A DNA stretch of 64,000 bases from Cladopsammia gracilis (Eukaryota; Cnidaria; Anthozoa; Scleractinia; Dendrophylliidae), in NCBI GenBank assembly GCA_022457155.1, contig JAJGOT010000047.1, forward strand, positions 1,515,001 through 1,579,000, given 5' to 3'. Under the pieces are notes generated by a model that did not search any database, was not told the origin of the DNA, and saw only the letters and a program-made list of their open reading frames with translations. Of this stretch, positions 31,155 through 44,085 are shown one piece after another. The position numbers and the translations under genes are program-made. The first letter of the stretch is position 1; each line of letters starts with the position of its first letter.

Positions 31155-34100
31155 ATGGAGGAAGAAGCGGTTCCTACGATTGAGGAACTCAAAAAACTCA
31201 AAGTTGTCGATTTAAAGACACGACTGGCATCACTTGGACTTCAGATATCAGGTAGAACTATAGATTATCAATTCTACTGGCCTGAAAAGCAACTTCACGC
31301 TTTCTTAAGGCCGTGTTTGCTGACAAAGTGCTGTATGTTTTGCGTTCTAGTCTGCTGTTTGTTAGTTGCCCACGTGCAGAATTTACCAATCTGAAGGGTC
31401 ACTTTATGCTTAATTTCTCGTTTGTTTTATCTGTAGGTCTTAAGGCGGATCTGGTAGCGAGACTTCACAGTTATTTTGTCTCGGTAAGTTGTTCACGTAA
31501 GGATACATTTTGAAGTTAAACACCTAAGTAATTAGTCCAGTCTTGATTTCTGGAACAAATATTTGACGTATAACGGAGGCAAGTTGCATCCTAAATTATA
31601 CAGTGGAACCATCTTAATCAAATGAGTTGTTTGCACAGCAGCTATGTTGCCGTTTTGGTGGTCAGAAACAATAGAAATCGTCTGAATAAAATATAATTAT
31701 ATTTCCAAAGCATGGAAATTTCATTGTTCTATTCCCACCTGAAGGCAAGTCACCGGTATGACCATCATATTTACTGTCTTCTATTCCTACACCTACCTTA
31801 TACCTTATATGTCTGGAGGTGTTCACGTGGGATGTTTTGGTCCATGTAAGCATTAACTTTGAATGGCTACACACAGTCACAATCTGTTTATAGTTACAAA
31901 CAAGAAGCTGTGCACAGCTTGATTGCCAACCCAAGCACCCACGTGTGCAATCATGCAAAAGCTGTCTCGCCCCCCATATTGGTGGAAACTGTAGACTTTT
32001 GCCATTTAAATACACGAGCAGAAGTGAATTGTGATGTGATAGAGGAATTCTCCCAATATGTCCTGTGGGTTACAAGAAACTTAAAAAAATGTGGCAATTT
32101 GTGATGATGAGGAAGAATAATCAACTGAAAGACAAAAAAAAAACAAAATTTGACCTTGTTGTCAATTCTTGTTGTCACTAAAATTGGATTTTAGTACATG
32201 TACATGTATGTCACATCACTTAGTTGTTCTCAAGTGAAGTTTTTCTCTTCTCCAATTATCATTCAAATAGGTGCCCACTTTGCTTTGATCCCTTGGTTTA
32301 AACTTTAAAATGAGAAATTGTTCAGATGACCACTTTGTTTAATTACATTGTAGCTACAGTGTACCATATCTACTCCAAGCATAAGCTCATGCCCTCTCTA
32401 AATTTAAATGGTGTGAATGATGATTAAACACGATGAGCTACTTATTGCAGTATCTGTGAATGTCTACATGAGATTTCTGACACACCAGCTTCATTTGGTA
32501 TCCATCTGTGAACTAATATCAGGACACTGCCTGCAGGGCTTGGAAAAAACTTAAATTTAAGCTTGCTTACAGCTGTTAGCTTAGTTCACAGGTGGCTTGT
32601 CCAAGTCTGTTACTGAAGTTTTCTATATGTTCTGTACACAGCAATGATTGTTGCTGTATTTATTTATTTATTTATTTGTTTTAGGCCCAACATACACAAC
32701 AACCTGAGCCAGCTCAAGTGGAGGAGGGACAGAGCGAGCATCATGAAGGTTTGTTTTTTATAATGTATGTCTATAAGTTTGCAAAAGTCAAATTTAGCAT
32801 GTTCTTTTTTTCAACGTTTGGAATTACAGTAGTGCCTGTCGTACTGGTACTAAAATTTTGAAGCATTAAAAAGGATCAAGAAGTAGAAAACAAATGAAAG
32901 CAAAAAAAGGAAAGTACAGCTTAGTGGCATAATAACTGCTTCTTTGAAAAAAGAAGAAAAAAAAAAACTCCAAATCATACAAAATATAGCCACATTTTGA
33001 GTCAAGTCATAATGGCTGCGGCTGCACTTGGTGAGTTTCATGTAACTGGGTTATCTTTTAGTAACCTGGTTAAAATAACTTGGTGAAAAGATGTTTGTAA
33101 TGAAATAACCGAGTTTATTTTTTCTGAGCGGCTGCAATTCAGAAGGTTGAACTTTGAACGTGAGAGATCATGTTTTCATTTGCTAGTGAGAGCTGCACAA
33201 AACAATGCCTCTGCACATGCATTTTACATATTGTTATTCCCTGCAAAACAGCATCGTCAGATGATCCAATTATAGGTTTTGTGGAGAACTTAAACACACG
33301 GCGATATTCCTTTCTCTATTTGAAATTGAAAGTCGTCCCTACAAAGGTCTACAAATTCAACAGGAAGCCAAAAATTACCGCCAGATTCTCAGTCGCAATT
33401 TGTGAGTAATTCCTAAAATTTAGTCGCAAGTTCAAAAATTTTAGTCTAACTACCGGAACTGGAAAACGAGAAAGGAGAAATTTCTGAGAAAGTCTGAAAA
33501 AGTGCGCCCGTGATGCACTTCTTGGAAACTGCAGTAATGGACCATGAAATAGACAATTACATGTAAGTCACACAACATTCAATGTGAATTTCACTGATTT
33601 TTCGGATAAAATTACAACTGCCAGTTACAAGAAAGACACGAGGCTGTTGAATATAATTCCTTTATTAGAGCCCTAGGCCGTAAAACAGTTGCAAAATCTC
33701 GACTGCAGTAATAGACAAATTTTGGTCGCAAAAGGGAAATCTTTAGCTGCAAATGCACCTGTATCAGGCACAATTTTGAGGCCTGACCACGTAAGCGAAG
33801 ATGATTGACAGATCAGGAAAGTTAACCTACACTAAACTACCCAGCAAGTGGTTTAAATAAACCTAACCCGGTTAAAAAAATATATTGTTCTTTAATTAAT
33901 TTCCATGGGAACCACTAACATGGTTAAAATTTGGTGAACGCCAAAAATACAAGGCTGCATCAGGAAATTGTTAAACCAGTTAATTTTAATTATTACACTG
34001 TAATTAATTGCAAATAACTGGGTTAACTACTCTTAGTGTGGCCACAGCCGATGTCATTCCTAAATCAGGTTCAAAAGGATCTGGCTGATTTTTTTTGTGA

Positions 34101-37100
34101 AAAATCTGCTAATATTTCTGATAAGTACCTTCAATCATGCAAAAAAAAAAAAAATGATTTGAAAGTGTAAAAGGTTGTTGTTTTGTGGAGACAAAGCATA
34201 GAATGTTTTAGCGAAGAATTTGTCCAGCAGTTTGGTTTATTTTCCTACTTGTAGAACTACTGGTACCTCTTTAATTTATGTCATTAAAAAAGAAAAATGA
34301 CAATTTACAGGTAAGCATGTTAGCTCTGAAACATTTTTTTGCTGGCCCAGCCTGTCCCAGTAAATGCGATAACATGGAAAAATCTATTTACTATACAAGT
34401 CTACACTCACTGGTAAGCCGCGATTCTGGTATCATAATACCAGGTTCTTGCCGAACTGGGCTGGCCCAGTACTCATGTAATCACAACATTGATTTTTAGT
34501 GTGTTTGACTGATTTGCCGGGATCCTGGCTAACCAAGCCAGCTCAGTTAACAGGGCTAGCTGGGGCTCGTGTAATTAGCCTCTTGGTCAGCCTAAACAAA
34601 AATCCAAACAGTTCATTAAATCAGTTTGAATGAAAAAAAAACACATTGCCAAACGATTTTGTATACAGGTGTCTGGTTAAAGGCTACCAATGATAAGGTG
34701 TTCATTGGCTGGTAAAATTCACTTGCAGCTGGCATTTAGCAACATCACAGAGTGACACAAAGTCAACTGATGTCAAGAATTTGTTTCTTACCATAGTGAA
34801 TGAGAGATATATAAAGCTATGGATTGCTTTAATGTGTGAGCAGTACATTGTACAGTAGCTCTCTTCAATTCCATGGATAAAAGTGCTTCTGTCCCCCTGT
34901 CTATTCCCTAAAATGTGGTTAGACTGTACCTTCATGCATCCAGCAGACATTTACATGCATAGCCAGTCTTGACTGGTTATTTGTTCTTTCATTGAGGACA
35001 TCATACATTGTAAATGCACACCTGTCTAATTTTTCCTACTTTTATAATCTGCCTGCTACAAAGCCATCAACAGTAACCTTAAAAAAGCTTCCACCTTCAT
35101 TCAGTGGACTGCAGGGTGCACAATAGATGGTGTCCACTTGCCCCAGATAAGTGATTTTGGCTTGTGGACAAGTGGGTTATCAATCTTACTTGTCCTTTGG
35201 ACAAGTAGATATTCTTGAAAGAATTAAAAAAAATGTGTGTTAAATACGTTTCAATGGAAAAATCAGTATACCGTCTGGTTTTACAACTTGGATTATTTAA
35301 CTCTACATAAAAGCCTGTGTCATAAAGATTTGTTCATGTCAACACAGGAGACCCAAGTATTAAATAATTTTGTACAGAAAAAATGCAAACTACAGTATGC
35401 TCCAGTGAGTATTGTTATTCTGAAATGTCATTGATCGAGAACACCTTCGTCCCAAACACCTTCGTCCCAAACACCTTCGTCCCAAACACCTTCGTCCCAA
35501 ACACCTTTCTGTCTGAAACCAAAAACCTGGTTTTACTAGTAACAGTTTCTACTGGGTAATTTAAAGCTGAACTTCCCCAAACTTTGTTTTGATTGAGATA
35601 GTTTGTGCTTCGACCTCTCAAACAGGCTAGTTTTTCCCCAACAACACTGTTATACATGTACAATGGTGGCTTTTTTTTCAAATACAATGTAAGAGTCAGG
35701 ACTAAGAGATCTAGTTTTTAAAGGAACTGAAAACTGTCAAGCCCTTGAATTTAAGTCAAAACTCATTTTAATTAATATTTTGCTTTCCGAAAAAGTCCTG
35801 CTACATTTTTATCCACGGATTTAATTCCGTTATAGTTAGAGCCCTATTATAACCAGGCTTGACTGGGAATTAAGGGGTTAAACTATACAGTTCAACAGCT
35901 TTCCCCCTAATACTTGGGTCTCCTGTGGTTCCAAAATTCAAGATGGAACATGAAAATGATAGTGCTCCAATGGCAATGGCAGCTGACAATGAGGAAATAT
36001 CAGTTGATAAAAGTGTTCTTGAATGTGTAGCCACCATAGCGGAACAGGCAAAATCTTCTATGCCCAAAAAAAGGCGGCGACGTGTAAATGAAATGTCCGG
36101 CAGGCAGAAAGCACTGAAATGTCTTAGAAAAGAACAAGAAGCTGGTCTTGATGCGGAAGAATGTGAGATTGTTTTTGGCAAGAAAAATTGGCCACCGCCT
36201 TTTGAGGATACAGTTTTAAATTTAAGATCTTCTCTTATGAAATTCTCCAAGAAGACCAAAGGTTGGACAAAAGAGGATATGGCTGAGCTGCGGGTTTACT
36301 TTACACGCAAATGGAAAGTGCTAAGTGTATGTATTCAATGTTATTGTTTTTATTTATTTGTCACCATTAGTACTTCAAGGAAAGCACTAACATGTAGTGT
36401 TTTTTCATATTTCTGAGTGATAATATTGTATTTTGAAAGGACTAGGAACTAGTTTTAATGGCGAATTACATGTCAAATTTTGCTAGCCAAGATACAGTAC
36501 CGGACAGAAGTAACCTACATACATACATACATTATTTATTATCTTTCCCAGAGGGACTTTTCAAAGGAAATACAAAAGATAGAAAATAATTATTAATTAA
36601 CAAAACAATTAGAACAACCTAACAGGGAATGCAAACGGGATGCAAAGGGAACACATAGGGAATGTTTTCCAAATTTTTAGGAGAACACGTTTTTGAAATT
36701 AAAGATGTTACATTGTTACCAATCAAAAAACCAAATAGATCAGGGAGACATAAAAAATGTAAAAGCTGATTAGAGTTCTATCAAGTACAATTTTTTCATT
36801 CAAGTGAAAGAAGGTTTCATTCATGAAATTGCATTTTTCATTCAATGAGTTTCAAGTTTTTTTACATTCAAGTGCTTGAAAAACATGCCTGATAAAATTA
36901 CATTTCACAAAATTTGCATAAAAACATTTCATGCATTTCATGCTTCAGCCTGAATTACATTGAAACAAACACTTGGGAACAAGGAAGGAGAATTTGTAGT
37001 TTGATATTAAGTATTTAAGAGTTAAGTGTTGGTTTTGCAGTAGCTAAAGTACCTACATGTAAGTGGAAAGCCAAAACTGAATTTTTTAAACGGTCTTTGT

Positions 37101-40100
37101 CTAGTTGGCTATGATTAATCTTGAGCCCTGCATGACCTTAGTGTTTGGTAACACATTAATTTTATGATGAGTAAAAATTTAATGCTGATCATATTTTGGG
37201 CTTAATTACTGGATTAATTGCATCAATGCCACTGTCTCTGCAGCATACATTGTATCTTTCAGTTATAAAAAATAATTGATGACTTTTTTCTGCAGAGTCA
37301 CCAGGCAATGCTTACATGGCATTTCAGGGTAGCTGCCACGTCACAAAGGTGTTTTATCGCTGCCAGGCAAATAATGGACAATCACAAGGAAAAACATGCA
37401 AACCTTGGAAAGTCAGTACTTCGTAGAGAAGTGCGTCCAAACCTGTTTTCTTTCATTACTGGGCTATGCCCAGTTGATGATGAAGAAGCTCTCTATGAGA
37501 AATTAAAGAATGTGGCAGAAGGGAAAAGTATTACAGGAGTTTCCAGTCAGCCGTCACCTGCTGTCAAGGTATGGTTGTGTAGACTAGTAGGCAGTAGTGT
37601 GGTGGGCCCTTAATGAAAGTCATTGCCAAATGATAAGCGGAAAGTGTTGAGTATTTTGACTGTAAATAACAATAGCACTAATGAACGTCAGAAAACAAAT
37701 CAAAGGCTTTATGAGCCAACTCTTGAATACAAAGCATTTGTCAATTGGATCTTCCCCTCTCCTAGACATTTTGCTCTACTGATGTCTCCTGCGCCACCCC
37801 CTGCATCCAACTCGCCACCCTCTCCTCCCTTCAGTGCCATCCAGTGTTCCAGATAAGAGAGGGATCTCGGGTTAAAAACCCAACAACGCTGGCTTCCTGA
37901 CCTCACAAATGAAATAGCTAACTTGAGAAGATTTAGGGTCCCACAGCCTGTTGACCCCTTAAAATCATTCATTGACTCCCTGCCTCTGAAAGTTAACTGG
38001 AACACTGGCCATCCCCACAGGAAAGGCAAGTGACCATTATATTTTGTGGGCTTAATGTTAACAGCCGATCTATCAAGTAAGAATTTGCATATTTCTGCCC
38101 CACCACTATTCTTTGCCTGCACTTACATTGTATTCTGTCATATCAAAATTCAGGAGCATTAAAAAACAGATTTCGATTCCAAAATATTTATGGAATTGTA
38201 GAGAGTTTAAAACTACACATGATGCGCCAGAGCGTTTTGTTCAAGAGCGTTTTGTTGAAGAGTTACAGGCAAACAAGTATTAGACATTTTTAGTGAAAAT
38301 ATCTGGAGCGGCCATCTTCATGACAGTACGTACACCAAAACTTCAAAGTCATAATTTCACAAAAAATCCCATCTCAAAAGATTGGATTCATTATAAGTTA
38401 GATTAAATCAGCTTATAAACACCTGTAATGCAAAAATAACTTTCAACTGGTTCAATTTTGTTTATTTTTACGGCTTATCTGAAATAGCGTATGAATTGCA
38501 TGACACGTTTAAAACCTTTACAAATTGGAAGCAAAACATTGTTAAAACCTGAAACTTTTTGTGAAGGATTGTAACACTGGTATCCACAGTGTACATGCCA
38601 TGTTAGAAACAGCTTTGCAGGATGTAAAGTTTAGATTTTTGAATTTTTATGATGTCATGTGCAAGCTGAGAATTAACTCATTCAATAGGTAAACGATTTT
38701 TCGTTTGTCTCACGATGGAGTCACTTTAAGATGTTGATCGCGACGTTTCGACTGCTATACTGCTAGTCTTCATCAGGCGATGAGGTCGATTGGTTATGTG
38801 TCGCTTATGTAGCACGTTGGCTTGTTGCTATTGAAATGCTAGCGTAACGCAATATTGTGGTAAGCTTTTGTTTTCATATTGTGGTAAGCTTTTGTTTTCT
38901 TCAAGCCAACGTGCTACATAAGCGACACATAACCAATCGACCTCATCGCCTGATGAAGACTAGCAGTATAGCAGTCGAAACGTCCCGATCAACATCTTAA
39001 AGTGACTCCATCGTGAGACAAACGAAAAATCGTTTACCTATCTTACACACCACGATGAACAACAACCACATTTTTAGTAACTCATTCAATGTTTTGCATA
39101 TTTTAGTGTTTAATGTAAAGGATACTGGTACTTGTGGTAAGTGACACCATTATGAAAATGGCCTATTTCTGCAAATTTTAAAATCTGTTTACCTGGACAT
39201 ACCTATACATGTACATTGGGTACTTGATTTCTGTTATGATCCCTACCCCAAAACAAACAACTGTTCTAGTAGAAACATCCATAACTATGTCAATGATGTT
39301 TATAAACCAAACTCTGTTTATTGTATCACAGGGTCCAGGAAGATATGAAAAACTGAAGATGGTAAGAGAGAGAGGTTTTGATTTGTTATGTACACAGATT
39401 TTAAAGAGGAAGCCATATCAGCACTGTCAATAAGGTCGGGGGCTGGGGATTTTCCATGGCTAAATTTAATGTGTTTGAGTGCAAGCTATTTTGATAGTAA
39501 AAGAAAACAGTGACAACACCAGGAAACAATTTTTCCAGGCTACAGTGTAGTCTCTTTATTTCCCATCTATTTGAAAAAAAGAGTGGTCAACTTGTGGTTT
39601 AAATTTTTGTTTGGTTTAAAAATTTTCAAACCAGTTTAATTTTCATTTTCCTTTGTCTGAGATTCAAAACCAGAAGATTTCCGTAACAAAGGAAAAAAAC
39701 ATTTAAAAAAAAAAGACTTGAATGATTTTCAAAGAAAAATAATATACAAGACTATTTAAGTCACCCAGTAATTTTTAAGGTTGTGCTTCCTAATAATTCT
39801 TTTATCATCTATATTTTTTAGGAATATGACAATTTACAGTAAGGGCAGAGAAGGTGAAGCTAGCAAGAATAAATGCCCAGCTTGTCAAGGTAGGTACACT
39901 GTATTTTTTTTGTTATTGTTTGGTTTGTTTTTCATAATAAATGTGCAAGACAGCAAAGCATTTTAGGTTTGCGCTCTAGCTGTGAATTTAAAATTGCTGG
40001 ATTAAGTAAAACCTAGGTCTGTCATTTTAAACTGGTCTTAAAATCAGGACATTTGGCTTGTCCAATCTGCCTCAATTGGACAAAGAATTTATTTTACTTT

Positions 40101-41815
40101 TTTTTGCTGCATAATCAAATAAAAATCTTAAAACTTCTGATCATAAAATGTTTTTGTGGGCAGTCAAACCTGAACAAGATAAAAGTAGATGGCAAAAGCA
40201 TTTTAAGTTGATTTTGTCTGATCCATATGATCATTGATACAAACCAACAAAATTGCCGTACATTTACTTAGATTTCTCAAGGAAATAGTTTGTTTTACTT
40301 TCAAATTTTTCCTCTTTTGAACAGACAATCAGCTCATTGACGGAACTGTTACAGGATCGCAACTTGGTAGGTGGTCAGCCATTGACATTTTATTGAATTT
40401 CATTATTAAATTTTTAACGCCAACTGTTACTAAAATTAATATTTTTCTGTTGAAAAGACATTAGAAACACCATGCTATGAGGACCCACCAGATATAGAGC
40501 TGGTAAGAATATAATTAAAGTTTACTGATGTTAACATAGATTTTCCTTTGGTTTAAGGTTCAGTTCTTTCTCTCCTAGAATGAAACCCTAAAACATATTT
40601 AAAAAATTACCCATGCCACAGCCTTTTTTGAGGCACTATCACACAACAAATTCATGCTGGCAAATTCGCGTTGGCAAACTCAAGTTGGCATACATGACAT
40701 CAGCAGTTCGCAAACTTGTTGGCAAACTGTTGGTGCAAATAGAACTCAATCCTATTCTAGCCAACTTTTCTGAGTAAGCAAACTCACATTTGACATGTAA
40801 ATGTTTAGACGAAATAGAACTTTGTTTTGCTGTGTTCAGTTCTGTTTCACTGGGTCCTCCCCCCCTAACCCTAACCCTAACCCTAACCCTGCCTCCCCCC
40901 CCCCCCCCCCCCCCCCCCTTCAAGATAAGAGAACCTCAAGAGGCAAGGTTAAGGTGCGCGGGAGTGAAAATGAAATAAAACTTCTTGTTGTTGTTGTTAA
41001 AAAAATACAAGATTGCTAACTTCTTGGAGTTTGGCAATACAAGTTTGTCAACTTTAGTTTCCTCATGTTAAGGTGCCTTTTAATACACTAACATCAGCTT
41101 CTCTACAACAACCATATTTTTTTGTCCCAACCACTGATCTGTTCACTCAAACCTGGCAAAGCCATCTCTCTACAAAAGCCAGAAAATTCTGCCAAAGGGT
41201 GGTCATTGTAGATGTATGACTGTTATTTGTCGTTTGAAAAGAGTTCCATTGTAATGTGGCTTTTGCTTGTTAAATGAAATCTCAAAGCTGTTTCAAGAAC
41301 AGAACTTTTCACATGCATAATTATTTTCTTTTAATGGCCCTATATGTCGCTTAGTTAAATTCCTATCCAAGTTTCAAGTCAAACCCATACTGTTTCTACT
41401 GCCTGTTCTAGCACTCATTTCAAGCATCGCGTTTAATTTGTTGTGCTTTTGTTCACTCTCATAGGCCGAGGAGGTTGTTCAAGAAGAAGAAGAAGCTACA
41501 CTTGAAGAAGACCAGTTAATAGTGGTGAGTGGTTTGATAATGGTGAGCATCTAATTCACCGCAATTGCTGTTCTCGAAAAGAATGTTCTCTACACTGTGT
41601 ATTTGTATTTCAAAAACACTGGCAGGTTCATGTTTTAAAGTATGAGTGTCTCCTATAAGAGAATTGGCATCTTTTTAACATGACTTGTTGACATGATTAT
41701 CATTAACATTTTTACAACAATTTGGGTAAGATCAACTTGTAAATTAGAGTAGTGTTATAGAGGGCCACAAGTTTATTAGCTTTGCTATTTAGTGCAACCC
41801 TCTTTAAATAAAGAC

Positions 41816-41854
<39 letters not shown>

Positions 41855-44037
41855 TATATACCTTAAAAAATCTTGGTAAACTAAAAGTTGGCCTGTTAAT
41901 GATGTTTTATGCTGCAGTTATTTCTGTATGAATTTAGAGAGTTGTCTGCCTTGTTTCTTTCTTGTCTGTTGCCAAATGATAATTTTTTTGTCTTATTTTG
42001 TTTTTTTTTTTACAGTTAGAGGAACCTCCAAGCATCTGTGACCAGGAGGAAATTACATGTAGTTAAAAACATGTATAGCTTAAAGATGCATTAACAATTA
42101 TTTTCATGCTACATTTATATACAATATTATTTATAAGGTATCATTTTTTTAGCCCCCAGGCTGCCAGTGGTGTGTGAGAAAAACTTATTTTGTTGCACTC
42201 AGCCAGTGGAAAATTACCTGTTTTATGATTTTATATCAGTGTTGAAAAAAAAAAAAGTACTAAAATGTCCAACTGCTTTTTTTGAATTTTTCTTTTTGGC
42301 ACTCTTGGGAGTTAAAGGGTTAATAGCAAGGTATCCATAAGGTGGTAAATGACTGTATCTGGTGTAATTAAGGTATGAGTTAATACAGTTGAACCTTACA
42401 CAACCTGTCTGTAATACCCAGGGCTACATTGTAGCATTAGTAGCCCACTGTCTCTAACTTCTTTTTGGCAGCATCACATGCTGGAGTTGTTCTCCAGGCA
42501 TGGAACTTGGATATTAATATTGACTAGCGAATGAGGTTAAGTTGTTAGACTTAAAAGGAAGTCCTATTAGGCTAAAACCAGACCCCCAAAAAGTCAGATG
42601 GCCCAGAATGTAACCTTTAAAAGCCCATTTTTTCTCTGCATAAAGAGGGTAAAAAGTGCTTACTAAGATCTTTCACTGAAAGAAAGTCATCACAAATTTT
42701 CCAACCCAAAAAATTCCTTAGATCACTAATTTCAAACCACAAAAAGGCCTTTGTACCTCCCAGTACCTGAGTACCCCCACTCCCTCTCCTTCCTGGGGTT
42801 GGTCAAGACAGCTCTTAACATGTACCTCACTAAAACATGTTAAGCATGTTACTCTCAATCGTCAAAAAATATTGAGGGATCCCAAAACAAAATCTACAAT
42901 AACAGGGACAGAATAGACAAGAGAAATCTTCAGGTTGATATTATTATTCAATGTTGGAACAAACAGACCTAGGTTAAAAACAAATCAATGTGGGTAAAGA
43001 AATTGACCTACATACATGTAGGTAAGAACAAATCAACCTGCAACATAATTATGTACACTTCATTCATTGCACAGGCAAAAATATTTATTCCATAACTTAC
43101 ATGTAATAATAATTGTGTCCTGGCAATGAGTGGCTATTGTAGCGGTCGAGATGTATGTATCCTGCTGTTAGCTGTTAAGCATCGTTAATAATTTGGTTAC
43201 AAGCGATAATTCAGTATTTGGAAGTTGTTTATTGTTATTTGTTTAAAGTTGAAAAAAGGGGTAAGAAGATTGTACTTCTCCCTGATGCAATTTCTGTTTC
43301 ATGACATTTTACATTTTTTATTATAATTACCATGATTGTTGTTATAAATGAAACTTGTTTACCTGGAGTACTACATACATGTACAGTGTAGTCCTTGATC
43401 TTTATGGACTCTGTTGCATTTGTGTTACCATTATAGTGTTAAATAAAAGTATAATTTATATTTTAAAAAGTTTGTACAAAATATATTTATTAAAATTAAT
43501 ACGATCTTTTTTTTGTGGTTTGTCATTATTTTTTCTTTGTTTCACCTTAAAAGTTCATTTGTTAATACACAACTCTGATGTTCTCCTTAATTATGGAAAA
43601 TATCATGATCTGTTGTTTCTTTATTTTGAGTGTGTGTATGCCTAAATGGGCTTTAGGTGGCCACACAGGTACAGAACTTTGTGTATATACTGTTAGAATA
43701 TCTCCTGTCGAAATCTCGTATCCCTGGGGTTTAACAATAAGTTTAATTTGGCTCTATTTTGTTCAACATTTTCTACACGAGGATGCCATAAAACACTCCT
43801 TTTATGACCATGGTTAGTACAAAGGGAGTATTTTGTGTACATGTACCTAAAAAAGAGGCAACAACAATAATAATAATAATTTTTTTTTATAATAATCGAT
43901 AAAACCTTTATTAAAAAATTCTTAAACAATCTTACGTTTACAATTAATTAAAAAAATTCTCAAAGAGGATGATAATAATAATAATAATATATTTTTTTAA
44001 ATATAATAATTATAATAATAAATAAATGTAATAATAA

Positions 44038-44085
<48 letters not shown>

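Larger units (their letters stand above)
38687..39077. mobile_element. Fold-back Penelope-like or retrozyme-like element
   Basis: Flanked by a 13-bp duplication TAACTCATTCAAT (38674-38686 and 39078-39090), as for target-primed retroelements. The arms (about 135 bp) are inverted copies from AGGTAAACGATTTTTCGT, and each arm carries a hammerhead ribozyme motif. Penelope-like retroelements are known to encode hammerheads in their terminal repeats. The short right tail (39041-39077) recurs at 18345-18391. No reverse transcriptase is present. Confidence 0.75.

Noticed and set aside
35415..35687. Minus-strand open frame with a repeated peptide
   Set aside because: The repeat comes from the 15-bp tandem units; no start context or other coding signal.
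37709..38122. 137-residue minus-strand open frame
   Set aside because: It overlaps the better plus-strand coding-like stretch at 37860-38031 and reads like an antisense shadow.
40865..40919. Ancient chromosome fusion point (telomere repeat)
   Set aside because: Only four units next to a poly-C run inside an intron; a microsatellite is the simpler explanation.
35943..42066. These exons as part of SF3B2
   Set aside because: SF3B2 exon 3 ends in phase 1 and joins exon 4 at 45218 in frame; the inner exons are all phase 0 and have their own start and stop.
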